Shown here: in pieces, positions 30,586 through 40,414 of the stretch
Layout: each line of letters opens with the position of its first letter
How positions within the stretch are numbered: position 1 is the first letter of the stretch
Origin: Deltaproteobacteria bacterium
Lineage (GTDB): Bacteria > Desulfobacterota > Desulfuromonadia > Geobacterales > Geobacteraceae
Assembly (NCBI GenBank): GCA_021847245.1
Contig: JAJZUC010000005.1
Location: forward strand, 1 to 64,000
Reading direction: 5' to 3'
Length of the DNA stretch: 64,000 nucleotides
Position numbers and translations under genes: made by a program
The notes under the pieces: generated by a model
Told to the model about the DNA's origin: nothing
Seen by the model: only the letters and a program-made list of their open reading frames with translations
The model's database searches: none

Positions 30586-33063
30586 ATGAACACTCTGGCC
30601 GATCTGCTGGCTACCTTTACCGCCCATGGCGACCGTACCGCCTTTGTCCACCGGACAGGGGTGCGACGGCTCATCTTTTCCTATGCCGACCTCCATCTCC
30701 TGGCCCTGCGGATGAACGGCTGGCTGGCCGACCGGGGGGTGGGACCCGGGGACCGCGTGCTTCTCTGGGGGCCGAACTCCCCGTGGTGGGGGGCGGCATT
30801 CTGGGGGATCGTCGCCCGCGGGGCCGTGGCGGTGCCGGTCGACTTCATGTCGGGGACGGATCGGGCCGAGACCATCGCCGCTCTCACGGAGGCCTCCCTC
30901 GTGATCCAGAGCCGGGACAAGCTCGACCGTCTCGTCGGGCGGCCATCGGTCCTCTTCGAGGAGCTTCCCTTCCTGCTGGCGGAAAGGGAGCCACTGTCCG
31001 ACGTTTATTCCCCCGAGCCGGACGAGATGGCCGAGCTCATCTACACTTCCGGCACCACAGGCAATCCCAAGGGGGTGATCCTCACCCATCGCAACCTGAT
31101 CGCCAACCTGCTCCAGGTGGACCGCCATATCCCCGTCGTGACGCCGGAGTTCGCCTTTCTCTCCCTCCTGCCGCTTTCCCACATGTTCGAGCAGATGGGG
31201 GGATTCCTCACCCCTCTGTTCAACGGGGCGTCCATCGTCTACATCCGGACCCTGAAACCGTCGGCGATCCTCGAAGCCCTGGGGGAAGAGGACGTATCCG
31301 CCGCGGTCGCGGTGCCGCGGCTGCTCCAGCTCCTGCGAAGCTCCATCGAGCGGGAACTGGCGGCAAAGGGGCTTTCCTGGCTCTTCGAGCGGCTTCTGGC
31401 CGCGGGGAGCCGCCTGCCGCCGGCGTGGCGCCGGCTTCTCTTCTTTCCCGTCCGGCGGAAGTTCGGCCGCTCCTTCAGGCTCTTCGTCTCGGGGGGGGCC
31501 CCCCTTGACCCCGATCTCTTCCGTTTCTGGGACGCCATGGGGTTCACCGTCGTCGAGGGATACGGTCTCACGGAGTGCGCGCCGGTCCTGACGGCCAACA
31601 CCATGGAGCACCAGGTGGCCGGCTCCGTGGGTGCGCCGCTGCCGGGAGTCGAGCTGCGCCTTGAGGGGGGGGAGATCTTGGTCCGGGGGGAGAACGTCTT
31701 TCACGGCTACTACCGGAACGGCGAGGCAACCAGCGAGGCCTTTGTCGACGGGTGGTTCCGCACCGGCGATCTCGGGGAGCTCGACGAAGCCGGATGGCTC
31801 CGGATCAAGGGGCGGAGCAAGGAGCTGATCGTCACCGGTGCGGGGGTAAACGTCTATCCGGACGAGATCGAGGCGATCCTGGAGCGGACGGCGGGGGTGC
31901 GGGAGGGATGCGTCATCGGCCTCGACCGGGGGACGGGGGAGGAGGTTCACGCCGTCCTGATCCCGGACGGAAGCGGCCGTCCGCCCGAGGAGATCGTCGC
32001 CGAGGTGAACGGGCGCCTCGATGAGCTGCACCGGATCACCTCGTTCACGGTCTGGCCCGAGGCCGAATTTCCCAAGACCACCACCATGAAGATCCGGAAG
32101 TTCCAGGTCAAGGAACGGGTGCTCCAGGGGAGCGCCGGCGGCGGAGGGACGGGGCGCGTCGACCGCCTGGCGGCATTGATCGCCTCGGTGACCGGGATGC
32201 CGACGGAGCGGGTGACCGATGAGGCGGTCCTTGCCACCGACCTGGGGCTCACCTCCATCGGCCGGCTCGAACTCGTCAATGCCCTGGAGCTCGAATTCCG
32301 CCTCGACCTGGAGGACTCGGCCATCGGACCCGCAACCCGGGTCGGCGAGCTGCGGGAGATCATCCGGCGGCGGGAAAGGATCGAGGTCCGCGAGCACTTC
32401 CGCCCCTGGGCCGCCGGGAGGGGTGCGCGGGGGGTGCGCCGCTTTCTCGACGCCGTTCTCCACTTTCCCCTGGTGCGCCGCTTCGTCTCCCTGGAGGTCG
32501 ACGGACTCCGGAACCTGGAAGGGATCGAGGGGCCGGTCATGTTCATCTCCAACCACCAGAGCTACTTAGACCACCCGACAATCATGCTCGCCCTGCCGCC
32601 GCCCCTCCGCTACAACACCGCCACGGCGGCCTGGGAGGAGTTCTTCTTCCGCAACTATCGTAACTTCGCCCAGAAGCTCTGGAAACGTCTCACCTACGAG
32701 TACGCCTCCGTCGCCTTCACGGTCTTTCCCCTTCCCCAGAGCAGGGGGTTCAGGGGGGCGCTCCGTCACATGGGGGAGTTGACGGATTGGGGGATGAACA
32801 CCCTGGTTTTCCCCGAGGGTGAACGCTCCTTCGACGGGACGCTCCTCCCGTTCCAGCAGGGGCTCGGGATCATGGTCCGCGAGCTCGGCGTGCCGGTGGT
32901 GCCGGTCAGGATCCAGGGGCTGGAGCGCGTCTTCCCCCGCGGCACGGCGTGGCCGCGGCGGGGACCGGTGCGGGTCCGGTTCGGGAAGCCACTTTACTTC
33001 GGCACCGAGTCGCCGTCGGAGATCGTGGCGCGGGCGCAGCGGGCGGTGGAGGAGCTTTCGTGA
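30586..33063 (+). CDS. Three-domain fusion: AMP-dependent acyl ligase, acyl carrier protein, PlsC-like acyltransferase
   Basis: LIYTSGTTGNPKGVILTHRNL; ACP motif LGLTSIGRLELVNALE; FISNHQSYLDHPTIM and FPEGERSFDGTLLPFQQGLGIM. Confidence 0.92.
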   Translation: MNTLADLLATFTAHGDRTAFVHRTGVRRLIFSYADLHLLALRMNGWLADRGVGPGDRVLLWGPNSPWWGAAFWGIVARGAVAVPVDFMSGTDRAETIAALTEASLVIQSRDKLDRLVGRPSVLFEELPFLLAEREPLSDVYSPEPDEMAELIYTSGTTGNPKGVILTHRNLIANLLQVDRHIPVVTPEFAFLSLLPLSHMFEQMGGFLTPLFNGASIVYIRTLKPSAILEALGEEDVSAAVAVPRLLQLLRSSIERELAAKGLSWLFERLLAAGSRLPPAWRRLLFFPVRRKFGRSFRLFVSGGAPLDPDLFRFWDAMGFTVVEGYGLTECAPVLTANTMEHQVAGSVGAPLPGVELRLEGGEILVRGENVFHGYYRNGEATSEAFVDGWFRTGDLGELDEAGWLRIKGRSKELIVTGAGVNVYPDEIEAILERTAGVREGCVIGLDRGTGEEVHAVLIPDGSGRPPEEIVAEVNGRLDELHRITSFTVWPEAEFPKTTTMKIRKFQVKERVLQGSAGGGGTGRVDRLAALIASVTGMPTERVTDEAVLATDLGLTSIGRLELVNALELEFRLDLEDSAIGPATRVGELREIIRRRERIEVREHFRPWAAGRGARGVRRFLDAVLHFPLVRRFVSLEVDGLRNLEGIEGPVMFISNHQSYLDHPTIMLALPPPLRYNTATAAWEEFFFRNYRNFAQKLWKRLTYEYASVAFTVFPLPQSRGFRGALRHMGELTDWGMNTLVFPEGERSFDGTLLPFQQGLGIMVRELGVPVVPVRIQGLERVFPRGTAWPRRGPVRVRFGKPLYFGTESPSEIVARAQRAVEELS

Positions 33064-35684
33064 CCGCATGGCATACCCTTTCCGCAGAGGCTGCGCTCGA
33101 ACGGCTCAACTCCGCCCGGCGGGGGATTTCGTCCGCCGAGGCGGGCCGCCGCCTGGAAGATACCGGTCCCAATGAGCTGGCCGAACGGGGAGGGCGCTCC
33201 CCCTTTACCATGTTCGTCTCCCAGTTCACCGACTTCATGATCCTCGTCCTCCTGGCGGCCGCCCTGGTGGCAGGGGCCATCGGCGACCTGGGGGACGCGG
33301 CCCCCATCGTGACCATCGTGATCCTCAACGCCATCATCGGCTTTATCCAGGAGTACCGCGCGGAGCGAGCCATGGCGGCCCTGCGGGAGATGGCGGGGAG
33401 CACGGCGACGCTGCTGCGCGACGGCGCGCCGGTCACGGTTCCCGCGCGGGAGATCGTGCCGGGAGACCTGGTTCTCCTGGAGGCGGGAAAGGTGGTCCCC
33501 GCCGATCTGCGGCTCGTGGAGGCGGCCCGCCTGACCATCGTGGAGGCGGCCCTGACCGGCGAGTCATTCCCGGTGGAGAAGACGACGGAGCCGGTTGCCG
33601 GAGACGATCTCCCCCTCGGCGACCGGCGCTCCATGGCCTACAAGGGGACGGTGGTCACCCATGGCCGCGGCGCTGGAGTGGCCGTGGCCACCGGCATGGC
33701 GACGGAGCTTGGCCGGATCGCCGCCATGATCCGGGGGGAGGTGGAGACGAAGACCCCCCTCCAGCGCCGCCTCGCCGCTTTCGGCCGACGCCTCGCCATA
33801 GCCATCATATTCGTCTGCGCGGCGATCTTCACCCTGGGGCTTCTGCGGGGCGAACCGCTTCTCCTCATGTTTCTCACCGCCGTTTCCCTCGCCGTGGCGG
33901 CGATCCCAGAGGCCCTGCCGGCGGTGGTGACCATCACCCTCGCCCTGGGCGCCCGGAGGATGGTGCGCCAGAATGCCCTCATCCGGCGGCTGCCGGCGGT
34001 GGAAACCCTCGGCTCGGTCTCCTACATCTGCTCGGACAAGACCGGCACCCTCACGCGGAACCGGATGACGGTGGAGACCCTCTGCGTCGACGGCGTTCTT
34101 CGCACCGTCGGGGAGATGCGGGCGGATCCCCCGTCCGGCGCTTCGTACCGGCTCCTCATGACGGCCATGGCCCTCTGCAACGATGCCCGCGTCGACGACG
34201 GGGGCAACCTCGTCGGCGACCCCACGGAAACGGCGCTTCTGGCGGCGGCGCAGGACGCGGGCTTCGACCGGTCGGCCCTGGGGGAGGAGCGACCCCGGAT
34301 TGCGGAACTCCCCTTCGACTCCGAGCGCAAGTGCATGACCACCTTGCACCGCGAGGGACCGGCGGTCGTCGCCTTCACCAAGGGGGCGGCGGAGGTGATC
34401 CTCGCCCGGGCGGAGACGATGCTGACGTCCCGCGGGGAGCTCCCCCTCGACCGGGACGAGATCGCCGGGGTCGCCGACCGGCTGGCAGGGGAGGGGATGC
34501 GGGTGCTGGCGGTGGCCATGCGAAGATGGGAGAGCGTTCCCGTCCCCCTGGAGAGTGAGACGGCGGAGACGGGGCTCGTTTTTCTCGGTCTGGCGGGGAT
34601 GCTCGACCCGCCGCGGGAGGAGGTGAAGGAGGCGGTGGCCCAGTGCCGGACCGCCGGGATTACCCCGGTGATGATCACCGGCGACCATCCGCTGACGGCG
34701 CTCGTGATCGCCCGCAGGCTCGATATCGTGCGCGACGGCGACGAGGTCGTCGTCACCGGCCGGGAACTGGCCGCAATGACGCCGGAAGAACTGGCGCGGC
34801 GCGTGGAGTCGATCCGGATCTACGCCCGGGTGGCCCCCGAGCAGAAGCTTGCCATCGTCAAGTCGCTCCAGGCCCACGGGCATTTCGTCGCCATGACCGG
34901 CGACGGGGTAAACGACGCACCGGCCCTCAAGCGTGCCGACATCGGGGTCGCCATGGGGGTTACCGGCACCGACGTCGCCAAGGAGGCGTCGGCCATGGTC
35001 CTGCTGGACGACAACTTTGCGACCATCGTCAAGGCGGTGCGGGAGGGGCGGCGGATCTACGCCAATATCCTCCGGTTCATCACCTACTCCATCACGAGCA
35101 ACACCGGCACCCTGGTCGCCATCACCCTCGCGCCGTTTTTCGGCCTGCCGCTGCCGCTCCTGCCGCTGCAGATCCTCTGGCTCAACCTTCTCTGCGACAG
35201 CCTCCCCGGCCTGGCCCTGGCTGGGGAGCCCGCCGGGCGGGGGATCATGAACCGTCCGCCCGTTAAACCCTCCGAAGGGATCTTTGCCGGCGGCCGGGGG
35301 CTCTACGTGGCCGGCCACGGCCTTCTCATCGGAGCCGTGGCCCTGGCGCTCCAGGCCTATGCCCTGCGCCGCGGCCTTCCCTGGCAGACCATGGTCTTTA
35401 CCTTCCTCGTGGTCAACCGGCTCGCCGTGGCCCAGGCGGTCCGCTCCGACCGCGATTCCCTCTTCCGGATCGGCATCTTCTCCAACCTCCCCCTGGCCGG
35501 CGCCATGCTCATCACCCTCCTCCTCCAGCTGGCGGTGGTCTATGTCCCCCCGCTCTCGGCGGTTTTCTCCACCACTCCCCTTCCGTTCGGGCCTCTTCTC
35601 TTCACGCTGGTACTGGCCGGCGGCATGCTGGCGATGTCGGAGATGCAGAAGCTCGTTCTGCGGCTCCGGCAGAGAGGGCTTTAA
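33060..35684 (+). CDS. Cation-transporting P-type ATPase (P2-type, Ca2+-like)
   Basis: ICSDKTGTLTRNRMTVE, TGESFPVEK, MTGDGVNDAPALKRADIGVAMG; GTG start overlaps upstream TGA. Confidence 0.94.
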   Translation: MTAWHTLSAEAALERLNSARRGISSAEAGRRLEDTGPNELAERGGRSPFTMFVSQFTDFMILVLLAAALVAGAIGDLGDAAPIVTIVILNAIIGFIQEYRAERAMAALREMAGSTATLLRDGAPVTVPAREIVPGDLVLLEAGKVVPADLRLVEAARLTIVEAALTGESFPVEKTTEPVAGDDLPLGDRRSMAYKGTVVTHGRGAGVAVATGMATELGRIAAMIRGEVETKTPLQRRLAAFGRRLAIAIIFVCAAIFTLGLLRGEPLLLMFLTAVSLAVAAIPEALPAVVTITLALGARRMVRQNALIRRLPAVETLGSVSYICSDKTGTLTRNRMTVETLCVDGVLRTVGEMRADPPSGASYRLLMTAMALCNDARVDDGGNLVGDPTETALLAAAQDAGFDRSALGEERPRIAELPFDSERKCMTTLHREGPAVVAFTKGAAEVILARAETMLTSRGELPLDRDEIAGVADRLAGEGMRVLAVAMRRWESVPVPLESETAETGLVFLGLAGMLDPPREEVKEAVAQCRTAGITPVMITGDHPLTALVIARRLDIVRDGDEVVVTGRELAAMTPEELARRVESIRIYARVAPEQKLAIVKSLQAHGHFVAMTGDGVNDAPALKRADIGVAMGVTGTDVAKEASAMVLLDDNFATIVKAVREGRRIYANILRFITYSITSNTGTLVAITLAPFFGLPLPLLPLQILWLNLLCDSLPGLALAGEPAGRGIMNRPPVKPSEGIFAGGRGLYVAGHGLLIGAVALALQAYALRRGLPWQTMVFTFLVVNRLAVAQAVRSDRDSLFRIGIFSNLPLAGAMLITLLLQLAVVYVPPLSAVFSTTPLPFGPLLFTLVLAGGMLAMSEMQKLVLRLRQRGL

Positions 35685-35909
35685 GTTAACTACTTTGTCA
35701 CATTCGACATCAGTGCCCGGGAGGGGGGGCCGGGGACTCTCCCTCCGAAAGAATTCCAAGCGTCACCGCCAGTCGCACGATTCACCTGAACAGGCGATTT
35801 TGCGGCTTTCCTTTCGCATTGACATCGTGGTTTCTTGCGGGATTTTGAAATGAAAGAGGGGTGCCCCTCCTTGCGGATGTCGGCACCCCCTTTGGGAAAA
35901 TCTGATTTT

Positions 35910-36000
35910 GTGAGGCGTGAGGAGTGAGGCGGAAAACCTCTACGTATCGTTCTTGTTGCTGATTTACACCTCACACCTCACTCCTCACCCCTCACTCCTC
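35910..36000. repeat. Inverted heptamer array (GTGAGGN)3 ... (ACNCCTC)5
   Basis: GTGAGGC GTGAGGA GTGAGGC ... ACACCTC ACACCTC ACTCCTC ACCCCTC ACTCCTC. Confidence 0.85.
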
Positions 36001-36855
36001 GATGAAAACCGCCAGTTCCACCCGGTCGCCATCGGCGAGACAGACCGGGAAGCGGAGCGCCGACCGGCCGGCGGGCGCCTCGATTTCCCCTGCCGCCTCG
36101 ACCAGCTCGGGGGGTGCGATCTCGATGGCTTTACCCATCTGGGCCGCCTTGGCGGCCACGTTGCCGAGCACCACGTTTACGAACTCCATGACCGTGTCGT
36201 CGAGCACTTCCTTCGGCTCGCCGTCAACGTTGGCTTCCTTCAGGATCTCCCTGGCGATCTGCTTCTGGGTGGCGGCAGAGACCCCCAGGAGGTAGCGTCC
36301 CGACACGTCGCCGGAAAACTCCATGGCGGCGTAGACCTCCATGGCCGGCAGGCTCCGGGCGGTGGCAATCGGCTCCGGCCGGAAGGTGAGAAGCGCCACG
36401 CGGGTCAGCATCTTGTAGGAGAGGTCGGCCAGCATCTCCCAGAACGGGGCGTCGGTCACCCCCGCCGGGATCGCCACCTTGTCGGTGGCATACTGGGCCT
36501 GGTCGGCCTTGAACTCGTCGAGAAGCGCCGGCAGCTTGTCGGCGGAGAGCCCCCCGACCTTGACGAGCGCCTCGCCGATGTAGAGGTGGGTATTCTTCTG
36601 GCGGGCCAGCACCTGCATCATCTGCTCGCCGGTCAGAAGCCCCAGCTTCACCGCCATGTCGCCGAAGCGGAGATCCTCGGTCCTCTGGGCGTCGTGCACC
36701 TTCTCGATGTCACCCTCGGCGAGAAGCCCCATGGCCATGGCGGTGGCCCCGAAACTGAGATTCACCGATTCCTGCAATTCTATGGCCTGCAAGAGGATTT
36801 CCCTCGAAACAACCCCTTTTTCCACCAGAAACTGTCCGAAAAACTTGACCGCCAT
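35992..36855 (-). CDS. CheX-like chemotaxis phosphatase domain protein with GspE-N-like N-terminus
   Basis: N-terminal FGQFLVEKGVVSREILLQAIELQ repeats; C-terminal CheX-like EVLDDTVMEFVNVVLGNVAAKA. Confidence 0.75.
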   Translation of the reverse strand: MAVKFFGQFLVEKGVVSREILLQAIELQESVNLSFGATAMAMGLLAEGDIEKVHDAQRTEDLRFGDMAVKLGLLTGEQMMQVLARQKNTHLYIGEALVKVGGLSADKLPALLDEFKADQAQYATDKVAIPAGVTDAPFWEMLADLSYKMLTRVALLTFRPEPIATARSLPAMEVYAAMEFSGDVSGRYLLGVSAATQKQIAREILKEANVDGEPKEVLDDTVMEFVNVVLGNVAAKAAQMGKAIEIAPPELVEAAGEIEAPAGRSALRFPVCLADGDRVELAVFIEE

Positions 36856-36912
36856 ATCCGGTCCTCCTTGGGAAGTATAGTGCTGTCCGAACGTAGTGAG
36901 GATCCGCGTGGG

Positions 36913-37299
36913 CTACAGTTCGCGGAGGATCTTCAGGACGTTGTCCCCCTCGAACGGCTTGGAGATGACCGTCCGGGCCCCGAGCCGCAGCGCCTCGGTG
37001 AACTTGTCGCCGACCCCGCCCAGCGAGGTGACCATGACCACCTTTACGTTCTTGTCGAGGGCCACGAGGGTCCGAAGGGCCGTGAGGCCGTCCATCCCCG
37101 GCATGTTCATGTCCATGCAGATGATGTCGGGATGCTCCGTCTGGTGCAGCCGGATCGCCTCCATGCCGTTCTTGCCGTGCCCGACCACCTGGAACTCGCC
37201 GCTGTCGGTGAGGATCTTTTCCAGTTGCCGTGCCACCGAGATGCTGTCATCCACAACCAAAACCTTTTTCATGCGCTCCTCCTCCCTATCGGTACGCAT
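36913..37299 (-). CDS. CheY-like single-domain response regulator
   Basis: KKVLVVDDSISVARQLEKIL...DIICMDMNMPGMDGLTALR...ISKPFEGDNVLKIL. Confidence 0.93.
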   Translation of the reverse strand: MRTDREEERMKKVLVVDDSISVARQLEKILTDSGEFQVVGHGKNGMEAIRLHQTEHPDIICMDMNMPGMDGLTALRTLVALDKNVKVVMVTSLGGVGDKFTEALRLGARTVISKPFEGDNVLKILREL

Positions 37300-37357
37300 T
37301 GCGCGTTCAGTCTCGTCATACAGTAATTTGTATCGGCAGATGGCTGATTATATTTAG

Positions 37358-37391
37358 AAAAAAATATCGGGACCGTCTCCGGTCCCGACAC
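37358..37391 (-). terminator. Terminator on the minus strand downstream of the lut genes
   Basis: TCGGGACCGGAGACGGTCCCGATATTTTTTT on minus strand. Confidence 0.8.
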
Positions 37392-37441
37392 GCTGAAGCA
37401 AGCTGCTGAAAAAGTGGCGGATTTACAGCTAACTCTCCGCC

Positions 37442-37606
37442 AGGAGCCTGTCGGACTTAGGGAATCGTAGCGAGAGAACGGCAGATCGAGGACAGATTTT
37501 CGGGAATTTGCAGGCGAATAGTGGTTCTATTCGTCAAGAATTCCCGGAAATATGGACCGATTTGCCGTTCTCGCAGTAGATTCATTCCTAAGTCCGACAG
37601 GCTCCT
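37442..37606. repeat. About 165-bp palindromic element with perfect 20-bp terminal inverted repeats
   Basis: AGGAGCCTGTCGGACTTAGG (37442-37461) and CCTAAGTCCGACAGGCTCCT (37587-37606); imperfect inner stem (GAGAACGGCAGATCG / CGATTTGCCGTTCTC). Confidence 0.9.
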
Positions 37607-39726
37607 AGTCGCCGTGCCAGCAGGGTGGCGGAGTGCTCGACGGCGATGCCGGCGCCGGCCGCCTCCAGCCCCCCTTCGATCTGGAGCTTGCAGCCGGGGC
37701 AGTCCACCGCCACGGTCCGCGCGCCGGTGGCTGCGATGTTCTCCATCTTGTTCTTCAGCACTTCCCGGGAGATCTCCGGGTACTTGATGGAATAGGAGCC
37801 GCCGAACCCGCAGCACTTGTCGCAGTCGGCCATCTCCCGGATCTCGGCCCCCACCAGCTCCGTGAGGACCCGCCGCGGCTCCTCGTAGACCCCGCACCCC
37901 CGCTTCAGGTGACAGGCGTCGTGGTAGGTCACGGAAATCCCCCCGCCTTCGGCACCCCCCTTTGATAAAGGGGGGATGGGGGGGATTTTTCTCGCCGCCA
38001 GCTCCGAGAAGTTGAAGGTCTTCGCGGCCAGCCGCTCCGCCTTCTCGCGCCAGGCGGGATCGGCGGAGAGGAGCTTCGGGAAGTCGTGGCGCAGCGACAT
38101 GGTGCAGGTGGGGCAGATGGTGACCACGTAGTCGGCCTCTTCTTCCAGCAGGACGTCGGTGTTGATCCGCGCCAGGTCCCGGGCCACCTCCATCTCCCCC
38201 GAATAGCGGGCCGGGATGCCGCAGCAGGTCTGCTTCTGCGGGAACGACATCTCGTAACCGAGGGTCTCCAGGCTCGTCACCGTATCCCGGCACATCTCCG
38301 GAAAGACGAAATCCGCCAGACATCCGGAATAGAACAAAACCTTTTCCCGTTTTGAGTTTTGAGTTTTGGGTTTTGAGTTGTCCTCGTGGGCGATATCCCT
38401 AAACGGCTTCTCGGCGATGGGGGGGAGGGAGCGGTTGGCGGTCTCCCGGTTGAGGATGAGGGGGAGGTGGCGGATGCGCCCCCCTTCGCCCTGGAATGGT
38501 TTCTGGGCGAGGTAGGCGGCCCGCAGCGCGGCATGGAAGAGCTTGCGGTTCTTCATCAGGGTGCCGAAGAGAAACTTCTGCCCCACCGGCTTCCTGACCT
38601 TGTCCCGCAGGTCGACGATGAGCCCCTCGATGTCGATTTTCGAGGCGCAGACCTCGTTGCACTTCTTGCAGCCGATGCAGAGCTTGAGGATCTCCTCCGC
38701 CTTGTCGAAACCGTGGAAGAACGGGGTGAGGACGAGGCCGATGCCGCCGACGTAGATGTGGCCGAAGACGTGCCCGCCGACGATCTCGTAGATGGGGCAG
38801 ACGTTGGCGCAGGCGCCGCACTTGACGCACTTGAGCGCCTCGGAGAAGTCGGGGTCGGCGGCCAGCCGCAGCCGCCCGTTGTCGAGGAGGACGATGTGGA
38901 GCTCCCGCCCCTCGCCGCCGGTGGGCCCCTTGATGAAGGAGACGTAGGAGGTGATCTTCTGGCCGGTGGCGTTTTTCGGCAGGATGTCGATCACGTCGAG
39001 GGCCTCGGCGAGCGACGGGACGATCTTCTCCACCCCGATGAGTGCGATGTGGGTGCGGGGGAGGGTGGTGACGAGCCGGCCGTTCCCCTCGTTGGTGATG
39101 ATGCCGATGGCGCCGGAGTCGGCCATGGCGACGTTGGCGCCGGAGAGCCCCACCTGCCCGGCGAGAAAGCCGCTGCGAAGCGTTTCCCGGGCCACTCGGA
39201 CGAGCTGCGGGATGTCGGGGGGGCACTCCCTGCCGGTGGCGCGGCTGAAGAGCTCCGCCACATCCTCGCGGTTCTTGTGGATGGCCGGCATCACCATGTG
39301 GGAGGGACGCTCTCCCGCCAGCTGGATGATCCACTCCCCGAGGTCGGTTTCGAGGCATCTCACCCCCCGCTCCTCCAGGTAGTGGTTCAGCTCGATCTCC
39401 TCCGAGGTCATCGCCTTCGACTTCACGAGGAAGTCGGCCCCCTTCGCCGCGATGATCCCGTGGATGGTCCGGTTCGCCTCCTCCGGGGTGGCGCAGAGGT
39501 GGACCATGGCTCCGGCCTTCTCGGCGCTGGCGGTGAAGCGTGCCACCAGCTCCGGGAGATCCCGGAGCCCCGCCTGCTTGAAGGCCGAGATCCGCCCCCG
39601 CAGTTCCTCGAAGTCGAGCCCCTCGAACGCCCTGGCCCGGGCCACCGGGTAGGCCGCCGCGAAGTTTTTGAGGGCGCGGCGGAGAAACGCGTCGTTGATC
39701 TTCTGTCTGATGACGTCTTTGGCCAT
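37588..39726 (-). CDS. L-lactate oxidation iron-sulfur protein: LutB-like LUD/ferredoxin region fused to LutA-like CCG domains
   Basis: LUD region GLSGANVAMADSGAIGIITNEGNGR; CxxCxxCxxxCP twice; CCG motifs HDACHLKRGCG and DCDKCCGFGGSYS. Confidence 0.9.
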   Translation of the reverse strand: MAKDVIRQKINDAFLRRALKNFAAAYPVARARAFEGLDFEELRGRISAFKQAGLRDLPELVARFTASAEKAGAMVHLCATPEEANRTIHGIIAAKGADFLVKSKAMTSEEIELNHYLEERGVRCLETDLGEWIIQLAGERPSHMVMPAIHKNREDVAELFSRATGRECPPDIPQLVRVARETLRSGFLAGQVGLSGANVAMADSGAIGIITNEGNGRLVTTLPRTHIALIGVEKIVPSLAEALDVIDILPKNATGQKITSYVSFIKGPTGGEGRELHIVLLDNGRLRLAADPDFSEALKCVKCGACANVCPIYEIVGGHVFGHIYVGGIGLVLTPFFHGFDKAEEILKLCIGCKKCNEVCASKIDIEGLIVDLRDKVRKPVGQKFLFGTLMKNRKLFHAALRAAYLAQKPFQGEGGRIRHLPLILNRETANRSLPPIAEKPFRDIAHEDNSKPKTQNSKREKVLFYSGCLADFVFPEMCRDTVTSLETLGYEMSFPQKQTCCGIPARYSGEMEVARDLARINTDVLLEEEADYVVTICPTCTMSLRHDFPKLLSADPAWREKAERLAAKTFNFSELAARKIPPIPPLSKGGAEGGGISVTYHDACHLKRGCGVYEEPRRVLTELVGAEIREMADCDKCCGFGGSYSIKYPEISREVLKNKMENIAATGARTVAVDCPGCKLQIEGGLEAAGAGIAVEHSATLLARRLGACRT
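37935..37988. repeat. G/C-rich palindromic repeat inserted in frame in the LutB/A fusion
   Basis: AAATCCCCCC...CCCCCCTTTGATAAAGGGGGG...GGGGGGATTTT; encodes KIPPIPPLSKGGAEGGGI. Confidence 0.8.
38349..38376. repeat. Heptamer array GTTTTGA x4 inside coding sequence
   Basis: GTTTTGA GTTTTGA GTTTTGG GTTTTGA, encoding KPKTQNSK on minus strand. Confidence 0.8.
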
Positions 39727-39728
39727 GG

Positions 39729-40232
39729 CTAGTTTTCCTCCACGATCAGGATCTGGAGCTCCTTCGGTCCGTGGACGCCGATGGTGAGGACCCGCTCGAT
39801 GTCGGCGGTGCGGCTTGGCCCGGTGATGAGGGAAAGGTAGGCCGAGCCGGGGGATGAAAGGAGGGCGCCCAGGGTGGTGCCGAGGGCAGAGAGGTCGGCC
39901 ACGATGGTGGCGGCGTCGAGAATCACCAGGTGGACCGGGGGGAGGGCGGTGGCGCTCCGGCCGGCGGGATCGGAGAGGGCGAGCAGAAGCGATCCGGTCC
40001 GGGCGATGCCGGCCTGGGCGAAGCTTAGGCCGATCTCCGCCGTGTGGAGCGCGTCGGCGGGGACGAAGTCGAGCCCGTCGAGGGCGCTCCGGACCGGCGG
40101 GGGAAGCGCCGATGCCGCCACCGCCCTGCCGGCGGCCCGGGTCCGAATGGCGTTAACGGCTTCGTTCATGGTGGGAAACCGTTTTACCTCTGCTCCGACC
40201 GCCTCGGCGGCCGTTGTAAACTGCTCGACCAT
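39729..40232 (-). CDS. lutC: LutC-like LUD-domain protein
   Basis: Small LUD protein immediately upstream of the LutB-like gene; LITGPSRTADIERVLTIGVHGPKELQILIVEE. Confidence 0.88.
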   Translation of the reverse strand: MVEQFTTAAEAVGAEVKRFPTMNEAVNAIRTRAAGRAVAASALPPPVRSALDGLDFVPADALHTAEIGLSFAQAGIARTGSLLLALSDPAGRSATALPPVHLVILDAATIVADLSALGTTLGALLSSPGSAYLSLITGPSRTADIERVLTIGVHGPKELQILIVEEN

Positions 40233-40414
40233 GGGGATGCCTCGCAAGATGTAATACCAACTGTTGTTTTAAGGATATACGAAGCTAAAAGCAGGTGTCA
40301 AGGCAATTTGATCGCGAAAGAAAAATCGTATTGACACGATATGGGTAATTTGATAATTGGTAAGACAAACAAGCAAAACCCTTTTTTATTTCAACGTAGC
40401 GAAAGGAGTCTCGT

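Noticed and set aside
33564-35759. 731-aa minus-strand ORF
   Set aside because: Antisense of the P-type ATPase; no domain signature
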